Assembly (NCBI GenBank): GCA_947184155.2
Contig: CAMXCT020001675.1
Span: 62,001 to 126,000 of the forward strand
Direction: 5' to 3'
DNA from: Cladocopium goreaui
Lineage: Eukaryota; Sar; Dinophyceae; Suessiales; Symbiodiniaceae
Length of the DNA stretch: 64,000 nt
Positions within the stretch are counted from its first letter, which is position 1. Every line of letters begins with the position of its first letter. Below the pieces are notes generated by a model. That model saw only the letters and a program-made list of their open reading frames with translations. It made no database searches and had not been told where the DNA came from. Shown in pieces: positions 36,901 to 50,800 of this stretch. Made by a program: the position numbers and the translations under genes.

Positions 36901-39900
36901 CGATCCAGATTTTTGGGGTCCTTGCAGATTTTCCTGCTGAAACATCTGAAAAAAAGACATGGTTTGAGTAACGCAATATCCCCAGTGCCGGGGCCTTGTC
37001 GCCATCGAAATCCAGTTGAACCACTGTGCCTGAATTTGAAAGATTTGTCAAAAGAAACTCTCCAGCATATCATCCGCCACTATACCAACAACAAATGTGC
37101 AAAGAAAAAAGACCGATGTCATAGGATTTTGAAGACTTGAATTGCACTTCTATGGAATTTTGGAAGCTATCTTTGCATGAACCCAATCGCTGGCAGTTGA
37201 CCTTCAAGCCATCCGTGCGCCGTGAAACACGCAACACGGTCTCCAAGGTTGAATCGCTTCGAATCTGCCGCCATGGATGACCCAGTCACCAACGGCAGCC
37301 ATGCAAAAATGGCCTAATCAATGCTTGACAATGCAGAAAAGTAGCTAAAAAACATGATCATAGCGGTTGAGAACAATTGCCGGTTGGATAGTGAGTGTGA
37401 GTTCTTGGAGATCTGTTGATGAATTCTATTCCTTACGTACTGGCATCGTTCATATTCCATCGGTAAACCTAACCTTTCTCTGCTTCCTTGTGCCAAATAT
37501 CTTGCCTCGAACAGTCGTCCTAGAAGCTTAAGAAAGAAAGCTAGCAGGCAGAGCCATGGGCCATGAGTGAATTGGCTACACATGGCTGGAGACAAGGTGA
37601 ATATCATCTGAAGCAACATTCTAATTTTTCCATGAAGAAATATAAGTACCTGAGCTAACCGTGAATTACAGCCATCAACAGTGAGTACCCTCCGGTGTCA
37701 TCAAACATGGCGTGCGCCGGGTTGGATTTCCCAGCTTGCTATGTTTGACACCGTTGCAGGTAATTCCCATTAAATCAAAAAAAAACATTAAATCATTATT
37801 AATGGGAATTGATCACTATATAACACTATTAATAATAGGGAACATTAAATCCATGGAATTAATAATAAGGATCAATAGGGATTAACTAAGTTCCCTATTG
37901 ATTGTTTAAAAATCCCATGGTGTCCAAATCTGGCCACCAGAACTCCTCACTGGTGGGGTCGATCACGAACTTGCCGAAGCGGGGATAGCGTGGTGGCTGT
38001 GGCAGGGCCTATGGCCAAGGCGGAATCCATGGCCAAGAACTGGTTGGGTGCATTTGGGTGTCTCTGAAAATAGGGAGAGACCTCCAAATCACTAATTCAG
38101 CGGTTTTTTTTAAAAAATCTTTCTTATACATCTTATGCCTGGTTGATTTTGGAAGTACGTACCCTATTTTCCGACCGATTTGGGAGCAGAGATTTTCGGT
38201 TCTCATTTTATTTGCGTTCTACTTTCGCTTAGACATCGACTGGAGGGCCGAAATTGCTTGCTTAGTCCGCTGACTGAGGCCCTGACCACACAGATCTCGC
38301 CAATTCCAGCCTCAGCTGCCAGTTCTCCTTCTACCATGGGCCTACCTTCACCATCCTTCACCCCCCCCCCCTGGGCTTCCCAAGCAGACTTCAGAACTTC
38401 TGCCTTTCGCGCAAAAGCTTCCTGGCATTGCTTCAATGCCTCAGACGATGCCGAAGGCGCTGTGGTTCCAAGGGTTCCAAGGCTCGGTCTGAAAAAACAG
38501 GACCCATCCCATGGAAGGGAGCCCCCCGCCTTCTTCAACTCCTCATCGCTGTTGTAGAAGAGCGTCCGGTCCTCTTTGGAGAATATGGTTTGCATCAATG
38601 CATCCACACATAGAATGAAACTATTTCAATGTTGCCAGAAAAATTTCATCCACATTTTAAGGTTGCTGACATTTTCCCCGACTAAGCCACTGATCTTGGG
38701 GGGTACAGTACCATATATATATATATACAGTACACATCATATATCATCATATATCATGTTATCAGATATTATCTCCCGATTCTGCTTAACGTCTTCAAAC
38801 CTTGCCCAGTCCGTGACGGAGGCGAAGGCATCGCGCCCCACCAGGATGTGGAGAAAGTTCAGCGGAACGGTTCCCTGAAATTCTCCTGGCCGAAAATTTG
38901 GACCAAAGCCGGGTGTCCCGGAAATTCTCCAAGATCTGATGGTGAAGAAATGGATCTTGGACGTGTCTGAAAGCTTTGGCCAATTCAACACCCAGTGGAA
39001 AACTTCAGCAAAGAATGGATCTCGTCCATAGACCGTTCAAGAATCATCCAGCTAGGTGATGCGGTTTGAATGCCGATCCTTTCAACCGAAAACATATGTG
39101 AACGAGTAGCTATCTAACATTGATCAACAATTCTATATATTAGAATGTGTCCAAAAATTGTGGTGTGTCTACCCGCCAAGTGGCAGTTTTTACATGGAAT
39201 TTACGAGGTATAATTACCCTATTAAAACATATTAAAACCACGATTGTCCATAATTACCCTATAATCACCAGACAACCGTCACCACAAAGGGCCGGGCCTT
39301 GGAGCTTCACCAAGGGACCTGCCGTACCGCTGAGCCATGGAGGTTTTGGACATGGTTTCGTTGGGAAAATCATCCACTTAAAAATGAATATAAATGGTTT
39401 GTAGCTGGGAAAATCATTGAACTAAATTTACTGAATGGATCTCAATCTCGAAAACCCTAGGTTCACGGAAAGGACATCCACAAATTTGGGAAGGTCCCAT
39501 CGCTTACCACACGTTTGTACAATAATGATATATTGTAAACTTGGGGGGTATCGCTTGCAGGAAACTGCTACATTTATATACATATATATATAATTCACAG
39601 AAATCAACGTCCAATTTGGGTATCGCTAATGTGGATATTAGAGAAATACAACGACATAACCTTGAAAAGGGGTATCGCTAATTTGGGAAGGTCCCATCGC
39701 TTACCGTGTGTTTTTAACAATTTCCATCAATTTCCATAAACCAATGTCCGTCCAATACATATTTAGTATTCCCGGGGATTTTGCGGCGGCTCAAATGGGG
39801 GGGATGTCCATTGCGATGTTTGATGATCGGAGGGTAGCATGGAAACGATCATTAAAAACCACTTTCGGCAATTGGCAAGGTCTTCAAGGTTCCTCGGAAA

Positions 39901-41784
39901 AACTTAATTACCCCCAAATCCCGTCATGTTCCCCGATTGCCATTGCTTTTTTTGGGTACCGTACCCCTATTTTCATCCAATAGCTCCATTTAAAAAAAAC
40001 ACATTAAAACCTCTTGTTCTCAACTCCATAAAAGGCTATGAACCCAAGATATTCCAAGATATTATAGCTACATGTCCCCATTGAAAACCAGCCTGTCCGC
40101 CCCCAGCTGAAGTCATGCTGAAGCCGCACCTAGCACCGCTTGGTCCAGGACGCTGTCCAGTTGCTGCACCGAAGGTATGACGATGATTTGACCGTGGCGG
40201 TTATGTTCCTGACCCGAGGCTTGGCAAATGTGCCATGGAAAAGTGAGTTACGTGGCTCTTTTTGGTATGTAACCAACAATCATGGGGATATTCCATTGAA
40301 TTTTGTTGAAAACAAGTTCCATAGGATTTAACCAACATGTTTTTTTAATGAGGTAATATAACCAACAATAGTAGGGGGTAAGATAGTACATAACGGCGAC
40401 AATAGTTGGTATGTGCCATGTTTATGGGAATTCACCAACAATAGGGGCATATTCAATGGGATATATCATGGGATATTATCATTCAAAAAAACAAAAAAAA
40501 ACAAGATTATATTAATATGGGATGTGGTCATCCCATCATCATGCATGGGATTCTGCAGAGATTCCTCACTATAGGTAGATATATTTGTTTGGTTTGATGA
40601 CTATGCCTCGAATATGGGTTACATAATATATATATATATTATGTTATGTATATTTATTATATATAATTGTATTATATTATATATATATGGGTGTATAATC
40701 CAGAAAGCTCAGTCATGATTCGACAGGGAGTAGATAAAGAGGTAAAGTGACCAATTTCCCGTGCCTATGTTGGGTCGGAGCCATCCTGCTTGAAAGGGCT
40801 GTCTTGTGGAAACACCATCGTTCTTGTCCAGGATCCGTAACACCGCACCCAGTATCCGAACTGCCTATATCAACTGCTGGCGCCTCCTGCTTCTTGTCCA
40901 CTGGGAAGTACTGCGTCCACAACGCTGATGTGCTGACGGGTGCCTTTGCCTGTGCAGCTGTTGCGGGCTTTGGGAACTGAACTGAAGATATTGGGGCTCT
41001 TGGAAACCTTCAATGGTAAATCTCGAAGAGAAAATTGTCAATTCGTCCTTCGTTTGGGGAATGCTCAACTCTTACCCACCCAGACCTCTCGCACAATCTC
41101 AACAAGCACGGTGGCAACTGGCAACTGGCACAGCTAAGACTTAGAAACATGAGTGGCCCTAAAGGAAAGGATAGTGGGTGTCCATGTGCACCACCATGCC
41201 CCCACATGCCTCCAGCATTTCCAGTTTGCGAATTCCTCAGCGCTGAAGGTCTCGAGACTTTGTGGAAAAGGATGGACGATATGATATGCAATGGGAGTGT
41301 CCAGAAATTCGAGATTACAGATTGGTCTCTTAACAAAAAGAACACATCAAATGAAGGAGTTGAAGACCGTTCGATTTTTTGTACAAGCTCCTAGAAGTGC
41401 CTCTAAAGGCCAGCATACGCTTGTCCTTTACAAGAAGCAGGCTACAAGTTCTGTGTCTCAGGTGGTCTCTGGGCTGCCCGAACGGCTGGGAGCAGCCATC
41501 CAGTAGAGGTATGCGTGCATGGCCCTCTTCTGGATCCTGAGCTCAGCAGTAAAGGTGGTACCCTCTGGTAATTTAACATAGCTATTGAAAATGGCCATTT
41601 ATAGTGGATTTTCCCATTAAAAATAGTGATTTTCCATAGTTATGTTAAATTACCAGAGGGTAAACGAATCCTCACCTTGTCGGCCTTGTCGTGGCTGTTT
41701 CTGAGTGACTGAATGTCCACAGTTGAAGACTGCCCAACCAAAGCTCCAAATATGTGTTCATCATGGTCATCATCATGGTCATGG

Positions 41785-41827
<43 letters not shown>

Positions 41828-44800
41828 CGTCCTCCTCATCATCATCATCATCATCATCCTCATCATCATCATCATCATCATCATCCTCATCGTCACCGGT
41901 TCTGTCATGCTAGGTCCCTGGCATGGCATTGGAATCATTGAGGGCCTCCACCAACAACTCCACTTCCTTGGAGAAACTCAGCCCACAACTACCGTCGCCT
42001 GTGGCTTCACTTCCCAGTAAAAAATGCTGTGCCGCCCAGTCGCCAAACTGCCGTCCATGGTCCCGGGAAGCTCCTTCCCAGTGGATCGGGCTGTTTGGAT
42101 CCCAACGAAACTGGTGAAACTCGGGATCCAACCCTCCCAGCAACGTCTTTGTCTCCTGGGAGGTTGCGAAATCCAGGGTCTTCTCATCCAACTTTTCCAA
42201 CTGCTCTCGGAATGCCTTCACCTTGGAGTAGCAGCCATCATGCTAACCATCATCAACCCTGTCATAAACATTCATAAACCATCATAAACCTAGCATGACT
42301 ATGGTTGGGATCCCATCAATGGTGATGACTTGGGGATGGCCACCATGGCCATCATGGCCACCATGGCCCAGCATGGCCCACCCCTGAGTTCCTGCACCCG
42401 CTCTTCGAAGGACTCCTGGGGCACCACATCCAGTAGCTGTTGCCTTTGCTGGATGTCCCCAGCTGATTTTTTCCCATTTCTTGGGCAGACGTCAATTGAT
42501 ATGCAAAACATGACTCACTTGGTTTGAGGATGTTTGGTAGAATTGCATTTTTCCATGGATGTTGGGAGTAAAATCCCGACTTTTCTAGGATTTTGAGGAA
42601 AAATCCAGATTTTCTCAGATCTTTGCCGCGACCCTTGGGCTCCCAAACGCCAGGTAGCGCACATTGCCATAGTCGCCGGCGGCACCAGAGTTGCTTGGCA
42701 ACTGCGAGAGTTCCATAATCTTCGCTTGGACCTGCGGGACGGGCTGAGCCCGGACTCGTTGAAGACAGTTCTATAGTGAATAATAGTTGTCATAATAGTT
42801 ATAATAACGGTTATCATAATAGTGAATAAAATCCTCATATTCATAGTTGCGAGTCATAATGGTTCATAATGGTTCATAATGGTTCGTAATGGTTCGTAAT
42901 AGTTAATGGTAATAACAGCTAATAACAGCGAATAATGGTTAATAAATAGTTAATAATAGTGAATATTAGTTCATAACAGCTAATAATTATTAGTAGCTGA
43001 TAATGGTTAATAAAAGTTAATAGTAGTCAATAGGAAGTCAATAATAGTTTCAAAAAGTTGAAAAACAGCTGATATTACTAAGAGTTGCTAATAGACATCT
43101 AAAAGTAATTCTCACTAGACATAATGGGTTTTTGAAGGATAGCTATAACTAGGACAACCATCGTAATGGATATCAAAACAATAATTATCATTGAAGTTAT
43201 GGATAATGTTTAGTTGTATAGCCATAATTCTGGTACAATGATATTAAAAATCAGGATAGCTTGATAACCGTGATAACTATCCATTATTTCCTTACATCTA
43301 AATAGCCGCAATAGCTTTTGTTCCTTAACCATGGTTATGCTTGAAATGGTTGATGATGGTTGTAATGGATCGTTGATGATGGATCATGAAGGCTGAATTA
43401 AATTTGGTCTTAACTTGGATCTTAGACCTATGGATAATCATAAATTAACCCAGTCAATACTGGATCATGAATGGTAATGATAATAGATATAAAAGAAAAG
43501 ATAGTGAGATTATGGTAATTGTTAATTATTGTTATCTGACAATTGTCACATTGAATTGTGGATAATAATGCATATAATTATATATGACAACGAATAATAG
43601 GTAAGAATGGATATTAAATTAAATTCAGGTGTTGATGTTAAAGACTTGAAATGGATAGGATAGCTTTGATCCTTGAACGCTTGGCTGCTTTAATTTCTAA
43701 ACTTCAAATGGTTGGTTGGTTCAAAGTTTAATGCTTACTGTACCGTGACCGATGACCTGTGCACAACATAAAGGGGGTTGTCGCTGTCTGGATTTTAGGG
43801 ATGGTCCTGCGGTACGTCTGGTTCTAGCTGGCTGGAAAATTCTCCACGTCATTCGAAAACCTTCCCAATCCACAAGGGGGATTCTACAAGGCAAGCTTTG
43901 ATGCAGGACCCATGGTTCGTGAGCATCCAGATGGTGGAACCAGAAACTCTGATGTTGTCCCCTCGAAACCCATTCTGGAATGCAACGCGTTTCACTATTT
44001 GATGGCGTTTTTCTATCGCTTAGAATAGATTCATATGACTCCGATGACCCAGAAATAACTCAGAAATGTCACAAAATCAAATGGGGGAGATCAGTGGCAA
44101 TCACAACCAACAAAAGAAAAAAACATCATGGCTCATAGAGGTTCATAGGACTCACAATATCGCAGACTGCTAAACCCAATGATAGTTAAACCCTCCCCAA
44201 CATTATAACCACTTAATTATAACCAATATTATAACCAACATTATAACCATTACTAACCACAATGATTAATGTTGGGTGATAACCTAAAACCATTGCTAAC
44301 ATTATAACCATTTGCTAACCATTATTTACGCATTATAACCATTGATGATTACTACATCGGCAATGGTAAACCCTAAGCAAAACCATCCCCAGCCCGAGGC
44401 CCAACGGCGCTGTCCATTTCGTCTCCAGTGCCCAGATCCGGCACGTACATGCAGGACCTTCGGGGGGCGACTTATGGGACGACTTTATAGGATATGAAAC
44501 CATAGGAATCTATGGGATTTATTGGGTTTCAGTGGGTTTTAATAGGGATTTAATAGGGATATTTAATAGGGATATTTAATAGGAGTCAATGGGATTTAGT
44601 GGGATTTAACAGGATTCAATGGGATATTCATGGGATTTAGGGGCTTTAATAGGATACTCGCGGGACTTAATAGGACTTAATAGGACTTAATGAGCATATC
44701 ATGGCCGTATCATGGGTGTATCATGGTATATCTTGATAATAAATTCAAACATAAAGTTGGAACTGGGGGTTGTGCTTGTAGAAACTATGGCTAGATGGAT

Positions 44801-47800
44801 TTATAAACCAACTTATGAAACTGAGGGGTTTTCTTGGTCAGATGGGAAAGTTCTGCCCCTTCGCAAAATGTTTGGCATCCAAGGATGCCATAGAAATCCA
44901 ACAGCAACAGCCACCATGGACAGCAAGTCATCCACCTCCAATCACGACCAAGGCATCCCCTTGAGGCCCCACGCATTCCGGACCCCTCGGCAGCCACCAT
45001 CTCGCGTAGGATGGCCATGACCGCTTCGCTGCCTGAGCGCCAGTAGATGTGTGGATTGGTTTAAGGGAAAATCTTAACCGGAAACCATGGGTTTTTACCA
45101 TCAAATATGGGGGTTTCCTGTAAATTTTCCCATCATCCAATTCTATGACAGTGTGACTGATGGAGTGAAAAGTGTAAAGAAAGCCGGCTGAGTTCAGGAC
45201 GCTCTGCCAGCTTGTTGTGAGCCACCATCATGAAAAGCACCTGCCAAATGGAGAAACACGCCCAGGAAAAAATCTCTCCGAAGAGCTCTGAATTATGGAA
45301 CTGCCAAACTTGTACCATATTTTCATCCAACAATGTCAAGAGCATGAAGTATGACTTGGTATATTATCCATTCTATCTACCCATATTTAGCCACTACCCC
45401 GCTCCAAACAAAAGAAAATAGAAAAGTAAAATCGATCCTGAATTCATCTAAATTCTAGTCGTACACTGAACCTGATGTATCCTTTTCTATCTTTTTTGGG
45501 GGGGCTAGTGTCAAAATCTCAGAGCTATGTCACGCACGGCGCCTTCTCTAAGGACTCCTTGCCCTCCGCAATCAGCTCCAGGAGCAACTTGTCCTGGCTA
45601 TGTCATGGTGTTTGATGTATCTATTGTTTTTGTTTTTGTTAAAGCTAGTATTCCAGAAGTAAAGAAAGCTGCAAATGAAAAAAGTGCAGCTAAGCAGGGT
45701 GGCTATATAAATGGAAAAAAAATGTTGGAAGTCATGTTTTCTAATGATTTGACATGAATTATATCAGAAAGTATATGGAGGTTTCCTGTTGTAAATGTTC
45801 CCGTCGTCCCTGGGAAGTGTCGTCCTGCAGTTGGCGCCCATGAGAAAATAATTATCTGATCTCATTATATATATATATATATGTATTATGTTACCCTCTG
45901 GTAATTTAACATAGCTGTGGAAAATTGCCCATTTATAGTTGATTTACCTATTAAAGATGGTGATTTTCCATAGCTATGTTAAATTACCAAAGGGTATTTT
46001 CCAATTGTTCATATGGCTGAATGAAGCTGTGGCGTTGGGGGATTTCAAGTTGTTGCAAGGTTGAGTCAAGGGGGAGTCAAACTTGAAGTGCCGGATGCAC
46101 GCACATGCAACAAATGAAAGAACGACCAATCGAGGGAGGCAACTTCTGCTTAGGACTTCGGCTTGCTAAACAGGTCAGCAAGGACGTAAGGCTGCTTCTT
46201 CCTTGGTTCACTATCAGAAAGCAAAATTCCATTTGGTCACGTTGTGTCAAGTTCGTTGCGAATCCGTTGCCAATACCCCAGAAAATGGGGGATGGTTTAA
46301 ACCAACCAATATTAAACCAATATTACCCTCTGGTAATTTGTTACATAACTATGGAAAGATCCACCATTTTTAATGGGAAAATCCACTATTTCTATGGTCA
46401 TTTTCAATAGTTATTTAAGCCATCCCCCATTTTCAGAGCCACATCATCCGTTCATCCAAGGTTCTGGATGGAGGCTGCAAAGGGCCGCTCGTTGGAGAGG
46501 TACTTCTCTAGCACGCCGCGGACCTGCAATGACCATGGTCAAGATCCAAGAAAACCATCCTCTGGTAAACTAACAGTTTGCTATTGAAAATGGCCATAGA
46601 AATAGTGAGTTTTCCCATGAAAAATGGTGATTTCCCATAGTTATGTGAGTTTACCAGAGGGTAAGATGTTTAAAAAAAATTGGGGATGTGATCGATGAAA
46701 TCTTGGAGTCAGAGTCCCCGGCAGTTTCTGCTGCTGCCTCCCGGTTGGCGAAGCCTGGCAGAGATATCAGCATGGCTATGCCTGGAAACTAACCCCCATC
46801 TCGTTCGATGATTTTCCCAGCTACAAACCATGTATATCCATTTACATATATATATATATGTTATATATATATATGTTATATATATATATGTTATATATGT
46901 TATATATACATATATGTTATATATATATACATACCCCATTTATATCCGTTTATATCCATGATTCTGAAGCGGGTTTCCCAGCCTGCCATTTTTGATGATC
47001 CCCAAAAACGGCCAGAAATCTCCGCCTGCGAACATGCGCTCCACAATCAGAGGACCCTTCGCTTCCGTGCAGTAGCCTGAAGCCGCTCAAGGGTCTGCGG
47101 CCCAAAAAGCTGCCGTTTGATGTTGGAAACCTGGAAAATATGGACAGAAATAAGGAAAACATCCTCGAAGTACCATCCTGGAAACACTGTTCATTACTTC
47201 CGCATCTTTTTGGGGGGTTGCTAGAAGGGGATATCCTACAGTACCAGACAAGCCTTAGAATTGATGGATAAAGAAGCCCACACTGAGTAATCGTTAAACC
47301 CCAAGTATTGATGAACAAATTCTATTTAAAAACATTGGTTGGTGGTTGAATACCTATGCTTAATGGGGAAAACATCATGTTGTCCTGCCTTTTTGTCCAA
47401 GCAACCCAGAGTCCCAAAGCAGTGACTCCAAGATCTCGACATCTTTGTTTTTGCTGAGACGTTTGGTCAGTTTCCGAAACTTGGGCGAGCCCGTTTAAAC
47501 AATCACAATGATCTGCTTAGTGGTGGCATATGGTGGCATAGTGGTGAGCCTTGCTGGTGCGATTCAGGATCCAAGCCAGTTCAGACAAATCAGACTACAA
47601 TCATCATCATCATCATCATCATCCTCATCGTCATCATCATCATCATCATCATCGTCCTCATCGTCATCATCATCATCATCCTCATCGTCATCGTCATCAT
47701 CATCCTCATCGTCATCGTCATCATCATCATCATAATAATCATATCCCATTGGCCTATATTAGATTGTCATAACAACTATCGTAAGTGAAACATTGGAAAA

Positions 47801-50800
47801 CAAATGACTCATCAGTAACTATAACTCATCAGCAACCTATCATAACTGTCATTAACATGTGTAATGTTGTGTATATGATAGTTATGCATATACTGGTATA
47901 TATCTGTAACTATGATAGTTGTATTATGGTAGTTATGATAGTTGTGTTATACACTATTCTACCATATACACAACATTACACAACTACCATAGCTACCATA
48001 GCTATCACCAGCAGCTCGCTGATCGCGCTGATCGCGTCGAGGGACCATCCAACAAGGACAGGAGCTCAGCGCGTGGCACCTCAATGTCCTGGGCATCCGA
48101 TGGTTTTGGGTTGTTTCTCGGTCACTCTTTAAGTGGGAAAAGATGGGGAAATATGGGAAAATATGGGAAAAGATGGGGAAAAATGGGAAAAACATGTAAA
48201 AATATGTGGAAGGAAGAGATGCGAACATATGCTGGGGATGGTTTATAAAACCATTTAAAGACTCATTTATGAACCTGGAAACATCAGGAAACCATGGTTG
48301 TCACCCCCAGATCTAGAGGGGGAGTTCCAGAGTTCCGGTTTCGATGTTCCCTCTAACGATTTCTGGGAATCAATTGCAGGCGCCTAACGTGTGCAAGGTC
48401 TGTGTAACGTCTGTGCAAGGATGTATCCCCCATATGGGTAGACCATCCTGCCTGTTCCATGGGCGCGCCAATGGTGAACTCACCTTCAAAGGGCAAGATC
48501 TTCTTCACCTGGCAGATCCCCCGTCGTCAACGAAGGATCCCAAAAAGGCCCACGGGGCTTCACACCTTGGACGGATCTTTCAACTCCAACCTGGCGATGT
48601 GGCGATGTCGGGGGGCTTTTTGAAAGGCCAAGGGGAGACATTGATGGAGTGAGATCAAGTTGCTACATGATCTGCTATGACCATCATTGATATGCTAAAA
48701 CCTTCCATTTCATAATGCATCTGTACCAGTTTTAAGAAAAGCTTCGTGTTCCAATTGGTTTCCCCCCAATTCCAATGGATTAGAAATGATCATATAGAGC
48801 AGATGTTTTCCGCCCAAGAAATCCCTATGAAATCATGGACACTCCGCGCCTGGCCAACAACTCCCCGGCCGACACGATGGAGCCGGCGGAAAGGGCGTGG
48901 GAGACCTTACCAGCCTCGGGGGACTTCAGGGCCTCGGAGAAAGCCGCGGAAACGTGGCGATTGGAACCAGCCAACAGGGGGATTCAGTTACCCTCTGGCA
49001 AACTAACATAGCTATGGAAAGATCCACCATTTTTAATGGGAAAATCCACTATTTCTATGGCCATTTTCAATAGCTTTTTGTATGTTTACCAGAGGGTAAC
49101 TGATTTATAACTGATCCATAACTCAGTTCACTGATTTCACCGGGAACATCGAAAATGCGGGACTTCACCCATGATTTTTGTGGACATGGGGCTCCAAGAT
49201 TTCGACCATGTTATGGAGATAGTATTAGGTGTGCCGGGCAAATCACCGACACAACTTGGAGGCGTGTCCCAAAAATGATCCAAAACCAACATCCAATTGT
49301 AGAAAATCAGGTTCTTTATGAAGTTTTGGCAATTCTGAGGGTACCCATGTTCGAACACACCCATATTTTCGAAATCATGACTTTAATAGCTGGAGTACTG
49401 ACCCCATCGACCAAGTCGTTTCAGTGGTGTTTGGTGTGCCATGAATGATAATGATGTTATCAAGGGAAAGTGCCTTGAAAAACTCAGAATGTATGACGTA
49501 AGACACCAAGTAGCGCGAGCCAGTCGGAGAACACAGCCTCTTCATTCTTCCTGCTTTTATATATATATATAAACCAAGTATAAACAATGTATAAACCATT
49601 TGTACCCGATTTATAGACCATTTATACACCGTGAAAAAATCCCAATGTGTACGCCCCGTAAGCTTTTCGATCAGGCCCAGTAGGTCCCCCTGCCATGATC
49701 ATCTTCATGGCCTCCAGCTCGATATATGCATCACCTGTCAGCCACTGTTTGATGATGGCTTTCATGGGGGTACCCCAGTCATCCATTTATAGATGGATTA
49801 CCCTCTGGTAAACAAACATTGCTATTGAAAATGGCCATTTATAATATTTATAGTTGATTTACCGATTCAAAACGGTGGATCTTTCCATAGTTATGTTAGT
49901 TTACCAGAGGGTATAATGGAAAATCCATCTATAAATGGATGATGACTGGGGGTGGGTACCCCCCATTTATGGAATAGATCGGGATTTTCCATGAAATCAA
50001 CCATCCATTTATAGATGGGTACCCTCATGTCCATAAAAAAGTCATGCTCTGATAGGTGGAGAAACCGATCCCTCAGCTTTCGTTTTTCTGGTAGTCAACC
50101 AATAACCAATATAAAACTCTGAGCTGGAGATTTTGGAAAGGTTTGAACAAGCGGCAAGCGGCACGGCCTTTCGCAATCTCAGTTCCCTCATCATGCAAGT
50201 AGCGTACCACCTGAGTTTGACATCTGCTAAAAGAGCTGGCGATCACACCACACGCACCGTTTATTTAGATGTTTGAAAGCTAGGCTCACCTTTTCTGAAA
50301 CCATGTTTCACACATGCATCCGAACATTAAAAAAAAACAGCTGTGATTGGATGATGATTGACTGATACGGTGCTTATCTGTAGAAGAACCCCTGCTTTTG
50401 CTGGGAAGGCTATTTCCCAATGTCCAAAGCTTGATCTTTCCCATAGGGGGTGCAGTTCCACTAAATCAATGGGAGTTATAATATGTTATAACCATAGTTG
50501 TAGGGGTTATATATCACAACTTATGGAGGTTAATTGGAGGTTAGAATCCCATAATTATACCCATAATCTAACCCCAACTGCACCTCCAAGCAGTCCGCCG
50601 AGCAAGGCTGAGTAAGGCACTTTGCCATTCACATCTGAACGCAGCTCCGATGGATCGTAGACCGTGGGCACCATGATGGTTTGTGCACCTGGCAGATATC
50701 ATCAGGGTCATTCCAACAAAACGCCTGAGAAATTCTGAAATTCGGCATGTTATCAGATATCAATAGATCCCATCTTTTTTTATTTAACGCAGCTATCGAA

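Larger units (their letters stand above)
38996..42830 (-). other. ACC: ACC central-domain introns with several probable exons
   Basis: Coding-like minus-strand islands occur at about 40960-40815 ([20 protein letters not shown]), 41740-41672 ([20 protein letters not shown], donor AAG/GT), 42221-41950 ([20 protein letters not shown]), 42470-42385 ([20 protein letters not shown]) and 42740-42620 ([20 protein letters not shown]). They fit a large variable central domain but no single motif proves it. Confidence 0.4.

Noticed and set aside
45527..45757. 76-residue plus-strand [22 protein letters not shown]...
   Set aside because: Its first half is the antisense of an ACC exon and the rest is intron; no motif.
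49137..49448. ORFs on both strands around 49.1-49.6 kb
   Set aside because: They fall in the intron between biotin-carrier exons, show no AG/G-delimited coding block and match nothing recognisable.
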